Shown here in pieces: positions 9,809-20,525 of a stretch of DNA of 64,000 bases. The first letter of the stretch is position 1. Each line of letters starts with the position of its first letter. The notes below the pieces were generated by a model, which saw only the letters and a program-made list of their open reading frames with translations, searched no databases and had not been told where the DNA came from. The DNA lies in the NCBI GenBank assembly GCA_963575745.1, contig CAUYUJ010016485.1:138817-202816 (forward strand), in the 5' to 3' direction. Origin of the DNA: Prorocentrum cordatum. Lineage: Eukaryota > Sar > Dinophyceae > Prorocentrales > Prorocentraceae. A program made the position numbers and the translations under genes.

Positions 9809-12190
9809 TCAGCGAAAACACCCACGGGGATCTCTGGCGCCAGCGCCTGGCTTTAAGCATTGCAGACAGCGCCTCGAATCGCGCGAACGAAAGCCCGGCA
9901 GCGCACGCAGCACCGATGCAGGGCCAGGCGGGAGCGCGAAGCAGACCATGCGCTTCGTCGCCCCAGCGGCCCCAGCTACTTCGCGACGCCCCAGGACCTC
10001 CAAGAAAGCCTCATCGACACCCATGGACGCGATAGTCCAAGATTTCTTGCACGCGGCCGCGCTTGCGAGCGGTCTGCGACCCGCTCGCCTGGCTGCACCT
10101 GAGAAGGCCCCCACGTCGACGGTGTCGACATCCATGAATCCGCGAAGTACTAGGCGTAGTCTGACGGTGCGCCCCATCTCGCCCTTGCCGTTCTTCGCGA
10201 ATATACATGTGCCCCCACATCTTGATGTCATGATGCTCATCGCGCTTCTGATCCCTGCATCTGACAGCAGTCATTGTCGAACCGCATTTTCAGTTCAGCG
10301 CGCAAAGATTTGGCTATCTCGACAGGGGTTGTCTGCATTTCGGCCCACGCTAGGAGGTCGTCTTGCTTGACAGAATCAGCTCTTTTAGACGCGGCTCACA
10401 CATATACACGCATAGTGGTTATTATCTGGCCATCGTGGAATATGTTGTGCTGCTGTTCTGTCGAGACAACTTCGGACATATCAATAATGAAAACATAGCT
10501 CTACATGCGAACCGTGATCGTCCGAATCCAGACCGTAGGTCTCGTCGCATTCGGTGGTAAGGGGGGCGAAGTACGTCTCCTCTGCGCCGCCCTGGCAACA
10601 GCCCGTCGCGCGCGAGTTCCCTCGCTCCTCACTGGCCACAGTCACAAGCACATGGCTTTCGGTAAGCATCTCGGTACGCACCGTAAATAAGGACTCCACT
10701 GGAATTTCCTCCGCGAGATTCTTTTCTGCCTGGAGTTCAAGGTACGATGCTTCCAAAATGTGCGTTTTCAAATCCATCTCTGACTCCTCGCTGATAGCCG
10801 GAAGTCGTCCGTTGTTAGAAGCACGAGTACAGGATCGTCCTTCCTCTTGAGCGTGACCGCTCGATGGCGTCGAGCTCGCCAGTTTCTCAAACTTCGATCG
10901 GTCTTCATCGAAGCCCACTGAGGGCTCTGAAGACCTGAAGCGTTGGATGATACGTGCGAGCCTGGACCCAGCGACGTCATGGATATTCAGGGCTGTACCT
11001 TCGGATTCGTAGTGGAGTCTCGGTGGCACGTCGCTGTCATAATATAGTAGTGTACAACTGCCAGCATAAAGAACTCAGTGGATGCTCTTAACCAAGCGTA
11101 CTGTTACTGCATTCTCGATCCGGAAGTAGTCCCTGATAAGAAAGAGCCAGGCTAACTGTAACTTCGACGAGAGTCTACTCGCCGTGACCATTTGCAGGTG
11201 GCCCTGTTTAGTTGGCACATAGCCAAACACCATACCAAGTTTCTCCGATGGCAGGCTCGCGATAACGGCCAGCACGGTTCGCATGGCTGTTGTGCCGGAG
11301 CCAATCTCGAGGACAATGAATATTTCCGAGTACACTGTGTGACGCAAGTCTGGATACTGTACTAAACTGTTTCGGCCGCCGACCTGTACTGCTGCCTGAC
11401 CTGGGCCAAGGAAATTTCGTGCGATTGGGCATGGTCCACTTCATTATTCCCATTCACCCTTTGTGGTGCTCAGTCCAGAAGAGTCAACGAGATCACCTGG
11501 TTGATAGTTGCATTGTCCACCTGATGTCGCTTTCGTGCGCAAGGCTCGGTTAACCCTGACTACTGCCGTGGTCTGTGTAATGGCCTCGATATTCACCTCC
11601 CTGATGTTCTTATCACCGTTGTGATCGGACGTTTCTGTCCCTCGTTCGGGAACTATCACGGGAAAGTCTGGGGGGCAAGCCGACTGTCGGCCATGTAGTA
11701 CCGGGTACGGAGATTCGCCGCCATAGAACGTGAATGCACTGCAGACAAATAGGCCCGCGGGCAGTAATCGGGAAATCAGCAGAGGGATATCAAGCCTCGT
11801 GAGCCCCTCCCACATAGCGTGCAGGGTATGTATTAGAACTCCGCTGCGCGCTTCAATAATCGTGGCACGTTGGCCCTCGGCCAAGTCCAAAATTACAGAG
11901 GCCAATCCCGGTTGCATGTACAAGTGAAGGATGTACTGCATAAGTTCTGAAATTGAATGACCAGCCTCAAGAATGTTGCAACGCCGGAAGTAGACCTAGC
12001 TTCGTGCACTCCCATCTTAACTCTGCTGTTATCACTGTTATGGCGTCGATCAGAACGTTCATTGTTGACATCTGGCACCCCATATTAGCTTTCACTGTTA
12101 CCTATATTTCACACATAATCATGATCACAGCTATAGCTTCGAAAAACCGAATACATGTTAATCAACAATTGGCCTTAATCAACCAGCACA
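9809..12190 (-). pseudogene. Ty1/copia-like integrase-RVT_2 remnant (copy 1)
   Basis: Reading down the minus strand there is an integrase C-terminal half (11,941-11,444). It has IIEARSGVLIHTLHAMWEG, where the final catalytic Glu of integrases is expected, and CNYQPGDLVD as a C-terminal tether. A linker follows (11,347-10,481). Then comes an RVT_2-type reverse-transcriptase segment (10,240-9,809) with RLVLRGFMDVDTVDVGAFSG, ACKKSWTIAS, MVCFALPPG and CLQCLKPG, all matching what I know of dinoflagellate copia elements. Stops and frameshifts separate the parts, and the start of the integrase and the RNase H end are missing. The 182-codon linker frame is open here but carries a nonsense TAG in copy 2. 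Confidence 0.75.
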
Positions 12191-12218
12191 CTCAATTCTA
12201 TAAATTATCCCAGTGCGA

Positions 12219-12762
12219 CCCTACCTAGGAGTTGGAACCCCTAGGAAAGCAGCATTAGTAGTAACAGTAACGCTAAGCTAAAGCTAAGCTAAAGCTAAGC
12301 TAAAGCTACGCCACAGCTAAGCTAAAGCTAAGCTAAAGCTAAGCTAAAGCTAAGCTAAAGCTAAGCTAAAGCTGAGCAACAGATAAGCTAAAGCTAAGGT
12401 ACAGCTAAGCTAAAGATAAGCTAAAGCTGAGCTAAAGCTGAGCTAAAGCTAAGCTAAAGCTAAGCTAAAGCTAAGCTAAAGCTAAGCTACAGCTAAGCTC
12501 AAGCTAAGCTAAAGCTGAGCAACAGATAAGCTAAAGCTGAGCGAAACGCTAAGCGAAAAGCTAAGCGAAACGCTAAGCTAAAGCTAAGCTACAGCTAAAG
12601 CTAAGCTAAAGCTAAGCTAAAGCTAAAGCTAAAGCTAAAGCTCCCAGGGGACTGGGGGGAACCGCTCCCAGGGGACCGGGGGAACCGCCCGGGGCGCTTT
12701 CCACTGCCCGGCCCCTTTAAGCTAAGAGAGTAAGAACCCTTCTAGGCAGAGCCTAGGTAGGG
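12219..12762. mobile_element. TIR-bounded element with internal (AAGCTAAGCTA)n array (copy 2)
   Basis: Ends are CCCTACCTAGG (12,219-12,229) and CCTAGGTAGGG (12,752-12,762), an 11-bp perfect terminal inverted repeat. The interior is a GCTAAGCTAAA minisatellite (about 12,265-12,640) and the conserved AACCGCCCGGGGCGC tail. It sits just upstream, in transcription sense, of the copia remnant. Confidence 0.75.
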
Positions 12763-12769
12763 AAATAGA

Positions 12770-14026
12770 AGCGGTCATCTTGCAAAATGGAGCAAAAACA
12801 GAAATCAAATAATCACAACTACCCCACCAACGAAAACACGTCATCCCACAAGTGACTGTCAGTGACTAGAACCAACGAATCATCTAAATCAGCACAAAGA
12901 CCCCTACAAACGAAAACACTCCTCAGCAAAACATCCCGACAAGAGGTTTGGCCGAAATAAATTACTTCAACGGTGGGACCCCACATGAGAATCAATTTAA
13001 TGTGCCCCTCGTTTTTTCCCATTCGCTCTGCGGAGGCCCTCCTCCCGCCCACTGCTGCGCCTCCTCCTCCTCCTCGTGATTTCGCCCTCCGTCTCCTCCT
13101 CGTTCCCGAATCCGACCCGCAGCGCAAGCGATCACCAACTTGGGAGAACGTGCCCCAGCGTCCAAGCCGCTCAAGGTTGCCTCCCATGGGGACGCCACCA
13201 AACAGCTGCGAAGGCCCAAAGGACTCCAAAAGCACGCCAGACGAGCCCAACGGGCCCAGGACGGCCTCAATATGGCCCTTCGCTGATCCACAAAAACCCC
13301 AACAACTTCGGCTGTTCCGTGAAACCCCAACCTGCTTTCCGGACTTGGTGCCGCAAAGCGCTGTGGATATTTATGGGTCACTGTTTGATTTGTCGATGCT
13401 CCAGAGTAGATCGAGACGCAACATCGCTTCCGAGCTTGCCTCGATAAGTAGTCTCTGGACGAATCGGGCCGCGTGGGAGGCTTCGTGGGTATCCTTTGAG
13501 GTCCCAGCCTCGCCACGAAATAGGTCTGACAAAACAGGGGAACGCGCTGCAAAGGCCAATAGAAGGCGAGCTGAGCTCGTGCTCGGCACAGATGTTAATC
13601 TCATCTGCGGCCAGCCTTCTCGGCGAGGCCGAACGCATGGCAGTTCTGGCCTCGCAAAACAAACCTCCAACTAGAGGAAAGCAAACACGTGCTATGCGAA
13701 TACTGCCATCAAAAGTTCGGCGCTCGCCCTGACACATCAGACGTGGTGTTATGACCTGAAATGTGGCGATTGAAGATTACGTCTGAATGGCAGCAACCAG
13801 CGGCGTGGAGAGCGTGTACCGCTGCGACGGAAGAACACCAAAAAACGAATTCAAAACGACCCTCTTCCCCAAAAATGCTGTGAGAACCTTCCACATAGCC
13901 CTGGTCCTTACTGCCCACCGGCGGGAATCAAGGTTTGCCGGCAATCTTCCGCTTGGTGAGAGGCAGTCGATCTCAAGCGTCGAAGAAGCAGCAGCGGCTG
14001 ATACTCTCTGCCCCCCGCTTCTGCTG
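12770..14026. other. 3' flank of the NACHT gene, no recognised gene
   Basis: Holds open frames on both strands. The longest plus frame (12,973-13,674) is interrupted by a CAA-to-TAA change in the duplicate, so it is unlikely to be coding. Part of this may be 3' UTR of the minus-strand gene ending at 14,027. Confidence 0.5.
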
Positions 14027-17000
14027 TCAAGCAGGCTGGGGTGAGGGTCCTTCCTGATCCGCCCGCTTGCGCTTGAAGTCCTCGATGGCTTCCACGATAG
14101 CTGCAAGCCCGATAATCCTTGCGCCGTCCTCCAAGCTCCCCAGGAATTTGGACCTGTACGCCAGGGCCTCGTCGGGATCTGGGCAGTTCTCCAGCATATG
14201 CGTAAGGATCGCCGCATTGTTGGAAGACCAGCCTGTTATCATCAGGAGGTTCAGCCGCATGGGGCCCGAAGGCCTGTTGATGTCCAGACCATGCTTTACA
14301 TAGAGCTCAAATGTAGCAGAGGTGCCCTCTACGAAGAACCAGTAATCATTCGTGAGATTGTAACCAGCTTTCGGAAGCCACGTGTTGCCTGCAAGTCCAG
14401 AGTAAAAGCAGGCATTCCCGTCCATGCCCAGCCCGAACGCGAGGCGGAGGATGTCCTTGTTCTCCGCTGCATACATATACCAAGCATGGACAGCGTCAGC
14501 ACCTGGGCTCCAGCTCATATAATTACAGCGTGTGTTGTAGTTCATGAGAAGGCCTGGTTTGTGCTGCAGCGAAATGAGCTTACTGGACCATCTGAAAAAA
14601 TCACCTCCATGCTCAACGAGAAGCTTGGCGCAATCCGCATTGTTCGACCGAACACACTGGATCAGCGGAGCGAAATCCAAATTGTTTGGCGAATTGGGAT
14701 CAGCACGACTCTCGAGAAGAAGCTTCAGCTTGTCAAAATATCCAGCCTGCGCTGGTCCGGCCAGAATGCTGTTCTCCTGGCCCGTGAGATTCCAAAAAGG
14801 ACGCTTCATGGTCATCCCGACTTTGGCGTGGACGTCGGCACGGGCATTGATGAGCAGCTTCATGCACTCCAAGCCTTCATCGCCATTGTCCATGTCTGCA
14901 GCCATTGAGAGCGCGGTGCACTTCTCTGCACTCTCGGCGTTCACAGAAGCCCTGTGCATTATGAGGGCGTGCACAACCTCCACCCTGCCGCATGACGCAG
15001 CAAGCATTAAAGGAGTTAGGCCTGTTGTAGGATCCGCGAAATTCACGTCCACATCATCAACAATACTCAAAGTCCCATCCCAGGCTTTTTGCAAAGTGCC
15101 ATACGGCTTGAAACCGGCCAGCTGGTCCAAGGTGCTGTTCATATCCCATGCCTTCACAAAGCCAGGGTCTTCACGCCCGCAAGCCCAGTGCCACCACGTA
15201 TTGTGAGTGATCCAGTTCATGAAATCGTAATCATTCCTATGCTCGCGTAGGATGCGAACTGCCTGCCACTTCTTGCCCATGCTGGCAAGCGCGAAGAGAG
15301 AATGGCCCTCATCAGAGAGTAGGCATGGGTGGACGCCCTTAGAAAGCAATGTGTCTAAGACCTCTAAGTCGGGCAGACTGGCCGCATGCCTCAACAATGT
15401 GCCGACGCCATCTAGGCGCCAACAATTGCTGTCAACCAGAGTTGGGACCATGACCCGGGCAAGAAAAAAATGACCATGAAACCACCTCTTGTTGCAATCC
15501 CTGTCATCCCAAACTACATCCGTTTCGTATTCGTCCCAATGGATTGCAGCAATCATATACCCGGAACCGTCTCCCACCCAGGGCCGGTGGTCCATTGGTG
15601 TACCATGAATCGCCTTGTCAAGGATAAGATAGCCCAGAGGGTGGCTGCAGCTGAATGAAAGAGCCATGCTCCCTACCTTCAAGAGTGCACGCTCGTCCTC
15701 GGCCAAGATCGCGCAGTACTGCTCGAGAACATCTGAGTCCAGCATCTCAAAGACGTGGAACCACACTTGGAGCCACCAGCTCTCGGACAGCCGCTCGCGG
15801 TCCAAACACTGCGAACTGCTAGATAGGATGGAGTTTACGTATGCTCGCATTTTCTTCTGAGAATGAGCATGGCAAACGATCGCCGCGCAATACTCACCGC
15901 CCATCAGCTCCTGGAATGACAGGTGCGTAAGCTGCACCTCAGGCTCCGCATCGAACACTTCAACTTTCTCTAAGATGGGCATGCGCCCCTGCTGAAACGC
16001 ATCCTTCAGCACCACGATCATACCATTGTCGTCTGAGGCGTGCTCTATGCCTGTCCAGGAAGTCGAGCGCAGCCTCAATTGGTGCAAATGAAACGACACT
16101 GACTGGAAGAGCTGTCGTGCCCGTACGCTCTTCAACATCTCTAGCCTGCGAACCATCGCTTGGTCATTGGCTCCATCCCGCATCGCGAACTTTGCAGCAT
16201 CAGATTGATGCAACATGAGCTTCACAGCACGCTGGTAGATATCAGTCTTCTTCATGACATCCTTTCGTGCACGGTCATCTGTCAGTGGAAGACTCTTGCC
16301 TTCTGTACTCTGAGAGTGGAACTTCCGAAGCACATGGATGAGCAATGTCAAAATGAGGGGATTCTCCCTGAGGGAGGAATAGCCCGGGTCAGACACACTG
16401 CTTCGGATGGCGCTGATCGTCTCATGCGCTTCTTGAGCGCGTGTGAGTGTACGCTGCACAACGTCTTCAGCCTGTGGGAGAGTCAAAGCACCCATCCTGA
16501 ACGAGACGAAAGCCAGCGACGCGAGCAAGTCATACTCCGAGGGTCCCAAATTACCTGGCCTCGATGTGAGAACACAGAGGTGTGACGGCTCGCTTTGCAG
16601 TATCGACCGGATGAATTCCAGCACCTGTAACCGAGAGGAAGCTGCCTCGTCCAGACCATCGAACAACAGAAACAACGCCTTGATGTCTTCTGAATGCTGG
16701 GGGTCTCCGATAGCTTTCTCGCGTGTTGCATCTTCTCCTTCCGATGCCGAAAGAACAGATGTCCTCCTGGACGCGCGGTCAGCAGCACCAAGGCACCAAT
16801 TTCGCACAGTATAGACCAGCTTGTGCGGGATGGAATCGTGGCCATGCTTTCTTTGCATCCACTCGGATAGCAAGTCGCAGATCGGGTCGGCCCCCAGAGG
16901 CAGGTCCGGGTTAGCCTCAAGCTGCCTAGCCAAGTCGATAAGTGGAGTCCGGACGGGGATGAGGTTCATGCCGCTGATTCTCGTGGTACCCGCCATGTCT

Positions 17001-19030
17001 CCTGGCTCATCGCGGATGCCGAGCAGCTGTTGCTGTGCCACTTCCGAGAAAAGCTGCTTCGTCATGAGAGTCTTCCCGCTCCCGGAATCGCCAATCACGA
17101 ATACCCGACCCTGATATCTTTCTTGACTCAGCACTTCTGGTAGATACTGCTGGTGGACCATGCGCAACTTCTCGCAGACAATCTTCACGCTCTTCGGCAG
17201 CTGTAGGCTACGCGGGAAAATGCGCCCACTGAACTTCACGTCCACTTTGATACAATGGTCAGTCACGTGTACTTTCTCGCGGGTGAGGAAGTCAGTGGAC
17301 CACGCCTCCGCTGTCCCAATCTGCGCCAAATACCTAGGAAAGTCAGATTCAAACTCGAAAGAAGCAACCTGCACGTGTGTCGCACTGGTACTCAGCCGGC
17401 GGCCTTTCTGGCCCTCCCAGACTGTGCGGTACTGTTCAATCCATTCCAGCGCTGTGGGTCCGACGTCAACGCCAGCTTCCCACATCACTCGCTGAGCACC
17501 TGCAAGGGCAAAGAAAGAAGCACGGGTCTTCTGGTGCATGCTCGGCTCACTGTATGATAGCATTCGCGCCGACCACGAGAAGAAAGCTAAAGCGAATGGA
17601 ACGCCGTCGTTGTCTGGGACGTCGTCACCAATCTCGTAAATGCAGAGACAGTGCCTGATGCGTGTCAGCAGCTCAAGCACAAACGTAGCCGTCGGATCGC
17701 TCTTGAGCTGCTCCCCTCCGATTAAAGGCAGCGCTGTTGTGGCATCGGGTGTAGCGAAAAGCAGCTTCGCAAACGTTTGGATGTGCGACTCGTTCACATT
17801 ATCCTCCAGATACAAGAAGAGGCAAGACGCAAGGAATTTTGAAAGGTCCATGAGCACGTGGACGTTGTCCTTCACGGTCGCGAAATCTATCAGCCAGACT
17901 AGCCCTTGTGAGTCGAGCAGTAGATTCCCGCCGTGCAAATCGTTGTGCGCCAAGCCACAAACTATTTGCCGGTCAAACTTTTTATTGAATCGCTGCTCCT
18001 GCTCAATGAACTCTTGGAAGAAGCGCTTGATGGTAGAACGTTTGCCGCACAACTCACTGACGAACTTGCCTTCGGGATCTAGGTCATCGATGTCGGGTGG
18101 CGTCAGAAATCCGAAGCCCAATGCAGCATTGTGTTTGCTACGTTTCGCACCCTCCACAGCTCGATTGAGGATGCCGTGGCCGACAAAGCGGACAATCTTG
18201 TACATCTTGGCTAGATTCTCCTTCCTGACGGAACGCGTAGACATCGTGAAGGCAAGCATGCGTCGGGTCAGGGCCTCGTTGACGATGGGCACCACATCAG
18301 TCTGGCGCTTCCCAGAAGTAAACTCACCCTGGATTACTGACGCAAAGGTGAGCACAGGTGGGGCAGAAGCAAACTCGGGAAGACCAAATATGCCACCGCA
18401 TAGGTCAATCTGCATGACAGCACATGGTTCGTCTTCGGAGACGTCTTCAAGAAATTGAGAATCCTTAACTTTCGGAGTTGTCAAGCCAAACAACTTCCCG
18501 TACCGCTCGGTCAACTCAATCTCCTCCTTCACGTTGGCAGCAACGTCGAATTTCAGCACTGATGACGGCATGGGTGTTCCGTCCTTGCGGCTGGGCGAGA
18601 AGAAGAAGACGGACGCGCCACTGAAACTCAAGGAGATTTGCTTCAGCTTGAACCGTGAATGCTGACGAGCCTCCCCGAGGCATAATAAGGCGCGCCTCTG
18701 ATTTGCGCTCAACTTGTGCACGTCCCCCTGAAGCACAGCCTCCTCGTCTGACGCCTGCTCAGTCTGCGCCTCATTCCCATCTTCGTCAGGAACGTTGTAA
18801 CCCACCAGCGCCGCTTCACCTGCAGCCTTTTGCTCCACGGACTCGCTCCCAAAATCTGCTTTCCAGAAAGTCTGGCAACAATGCACGTGCTTATTCGCGT
18901 GGAGAGCAATGCCCCCAGGCCCCTTGTCCGCAACTTCACGTATAAGTACGGGGCCCTTGTACGCTTTCTGGTGAGCTGCAACACGCGCTGCCCTCACATC
19001 AATATCCTTTTTTGGCATGTGGAGACTCAT
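14027..19030 (-). CDS. APH-like kinase - NACHT NTPase - ankyrin repeat protein (NLR-like), copy 1
   Basis: Predicted 1667 residues without an intron, starting at the ATG at 19,028-19,030. A second ATG follows four codons later. The frame stays open upstream only through a (CAT)n tract that reads as poly-Met. Domains: about 130-560 is an aminoglycoside-phosphotransferase/choline-kinase-like fold, with Lys160 in SSVLKFD, the Brenner motif AHNDLHGGNLLL (His362, Asp364, Asn369) and Asp382 in WLIDFA. About 640-1050 is a NACHT STAND NTPase, with Walker A GDSGSGKT at 647-654, Walker B LLFDGLDEA with Asp791, TSRP at 822-825, NPLILTLL at 890-897 and LTHLSFQEL at 1034-1042. About 1209-1620 is degenerate ankyrin repeats, best at TGLTPLMLAASCGRVEVVHAL. 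Known relatives act as ligand-triggered oligomerising switches in immunity or biological conflict; the role here is inferred. A pyrimidine-rich tract just before the start could serve as a trans-splice acceptor. Confidence 0.88.
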   Translation of the reverse strand: MSLHMPKKDIDVRAARVAAHQKAYKGPVLIREVADKGPGGIALHANKHVHCCQTFWKADFGSESVEQKAAGEAALVGYNVPDEDGNEAQTEQASDEEAVLQGDVHKLSANQRRALLCLGEARQHSRFKLKQISLSFSGASVFFFSPSRKDGTPMPSSVLKFDVAANVKEEIELTERYGKLFGLTTPKVKDSQFLEDVSEDEPCAVMQIDLCGGIFGLPEFASAPPVLTFASVIQGEFTSGKRQTDVVPIVNEALTRRMLAFTMSTRSVRKENLAKMYKIVRFVGHGILNRAVEGAKRSKHNAALGFGFLTPPDIDDLDPEGKFVSELCGKRSTIKRFFQEFIEQEQRFNKKFDRQIVCGLAHNDLHGGNLLLDSQGLVWLIDFATVKDNVHVLMDLSKFLASCLFLYLEDNVNESHIQTFAKLLFATPDATTALPLIGGEQLKSDPTATFVLELLTRIRHCLCIYEIGDDVPDNDGVPFALAFFSWSARMLSYSEPSMHQKTRASFFALAGAQRVMWEAGVDVGPTALEWIEQYRTVWEGQKGRRLSTSATHVQVASFEFESDFPRYLAQIGTAEAWSTDFLTREKVHVTDHCIKVDVKFSGRIFPRSLQLPKSVKIVCEKLRMVHQQYLPEVLSQERYQGRVFVIGDSGSGKTLMTKQLFSEVAQQQLLGIRDEPGDMAGTTRISGMNLIPVRTPLIDLARQLEANPDLPLGADPICDLLSEWMQRKHGHDSIPHKLVYTVRNWCLGAADRASRRTSVLSASEGEDATREKAIGDPQHSEDIKALFLLFDGLDEAASSRLQVLEFIRSILQSEPSHLCVLTSRPGNLGPSEYDLLASLAFVSFRMGALTLPQAEDVVQRTLTRAQEAHETISAIRSSVSDPGYSSLRENPLILTLLIHVLRKFHSQSTEGKSLPLTDDRARKDVMKKTDIYQRAVKLMLHQSDAAKFAMRDGANDQAMVRRLEMLKSVRARQLFQSVSFHLHQLRLRSTSWTGIEHASDDNGMIVVLKDAFQQGRMPILEKVEVFDAEPEVQLTHLSFQELMGGEYCAAIVCHAHSQKKMRAYVNSILSSSSQCLDRERLSESWWLQVWFHVFEMLDSDVLEQYCAILAEDERALLKVGSMALSFSCSHPLGYLILDKAIHGTPMDHRPWVGDGSGYMIAAIHWDEYETDVVWDDRDCNKRWFHGHFFLARVMVPTLVDSNCWRLDGVGTLLRHAASLPDLEVLDTLLSKGVHPCLLSDEGHSLFALASMGKKWQAVRILREHRNDYDFMNWITHNTWWHWACGREDPGFVKAWDMNSTLDQLAGFKPYGTLQKAWDGTLSIVDDVDVNFADPTTGLTPLMLAASCGRVEVVHALIMHRASVNAESAEKCTALSMAADMDNGDEGLECMKLLINARADVHAKVGMTMKRPFWNLTGQENSILAGPAQAGYFDKLKLLLESRADPNSPNNLDFAPLIQCVRSNNADCAKLLVEHGGDFFRWSSKLISLQHKPGLLMNYNTRCNYMSWSPGADAVHAWYMYAAENKDILRLAFGLGMDGNACFYSGLAGNTWLPKAGYNLTNDYWFFVEGTSATFELYVKHGLDINRPSGPMRLNLLMITGWSSNNAAILTHMLENCPDPDEALAYRSKFLGSLEDGARIIGLAAIVEAIEDFKRKRADQEGPSPQPA

Positions 19031-19149
19031 CGCAGAGAGACAGAGAGAGCTGCGAGTTTGACGGGTCGAGAGCTCAATGCCACAGAGACTACGTGCAGCG
19101 CAACGCCTAGTGGACCCAAAGAAGGCCTGAACCAAAATGGCCGTGGACA

Positions 19150-19210
19150 TCATCAGTATCATAATTATCACCACCACCACCATCACCATCACCATCACCA
19201 TCACCATCAC

Positions 19211-19267
<57 letters not shown>

Positions 19268-19453
19268 GGTCATCATCATCGTCATCATCGTCGTCATCAT
19301 CATCATTCGCCGTCCTCATCATTATCATCATCATCACCACCATCATCTCACCACGACCACACCATCATCCTCCTCAGGAAATGCATAATCAGCAGCAGCA
19401 GCATCATCATCATAATCACAAACACCGTCACCATCACCATCATCAGCATCATC

Positions 19454-19485
<32 letters not shown>

Positions 19486-19491
19486 CATCAG

Positions 19492-19545
<54 letters not shown>

Positions 19546-19698
19546 TACCATCACCATCACCAGGACCATCAGCATCATCATCGTCATCATCACCAACACC
19601 ATCACCATCACCACCACCAAGACCACCACAACCACCACCAAGACAACCATCACCATCACCACCAGCACAATCATCCTCACCATCATCATCATATTCAG

Positions 19699-19729
<31 letters not shown>

Positions 19730-19746
19730 TTCATCATCAGCATGAC

Positions 19747-19786
<40 letters not shown>

Positions 19787-20067
19787 GTCATCATCATCAT
19801 CATCAGAATCAGCATCATCGTTATCGGTATCACCAACATCAACATCATTAACATCATCAACATAAGCATCATCCTGAACAACAACAACATCATCATCATC
19901 ATCATCATCATCAGAATAAGGATCAGCATAATCATCATCGTCACCGTCACCATCAGCAGCATCATCGTCATCATCAGCATCATAAACATCATCGGAAGCA
20001 GCATCATCATCTTAATCATGACCAGCATCCTCATCAGCATCATCATCGTCATCATCATAAGCGTCAC

Positions 20068-20112
<45 letters not shown>

Positions 20113-20301
20113 TAGCATCATCATCAACATCAGCATCATCATCACCACCGACATCATCGTTATCATCAGGATCATCATCATCATCATCATCACCATCATC
20201 AGCATCGTCATCGTCATCACTATCATCAATATCAACATCACCAGCATCATCATCATCAGCAGCATCATCAGCATGATCTTCACAATCACCATCATCATCA
20301 T

Positions 20302-20332
<31 letters not shown>

Positions 20333-20515
20333 GTTGTCGTCATCAGCATCAGCATCATCGACATCACCATCATCATCATTAGCATCAGCATCATCACAAC
20401 CACCATGATCATCATCATCATAATCCTCATCATCATCATCATCACCATGACCAGCATAATCATCATCACCAGAATCATCATCACCATCATCATCATTAGC
20501 ATTATCATCAGCATG
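19150..20515. repeat. (CAT)n-rich tract upstream of the NACHT gene, copy 1
   Basis: About 1.4 kb of CAT with CAG, CAC and CGT interruptions. It reads (ATG/GAT)n on the coding strand of the neighbouring gene. Copy 2 (31,440-32,755) differs in repeat number. Long poly-His, poly-Ile or poly-Met frames here are artefacts of the repeat. Confidence 0.9.
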
Positions 20516-20525
20516 GACGACGACA

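Noticed and set aside
10481-11029. 182-codon minus frame considered as a separate small gene
   Set aside because: Position between integrase and RVT_2 segments and the nonsense codon in copy 2 show it is the linker of a dead copia polyprotein.
12973-13674. Plus-strand frame of 233 codons downstream of NACHT copy 1
   Set aside because: In the duplicate a CAA-to-TAA change and a 9-bp deletion interrupt it; no recognisable domain.
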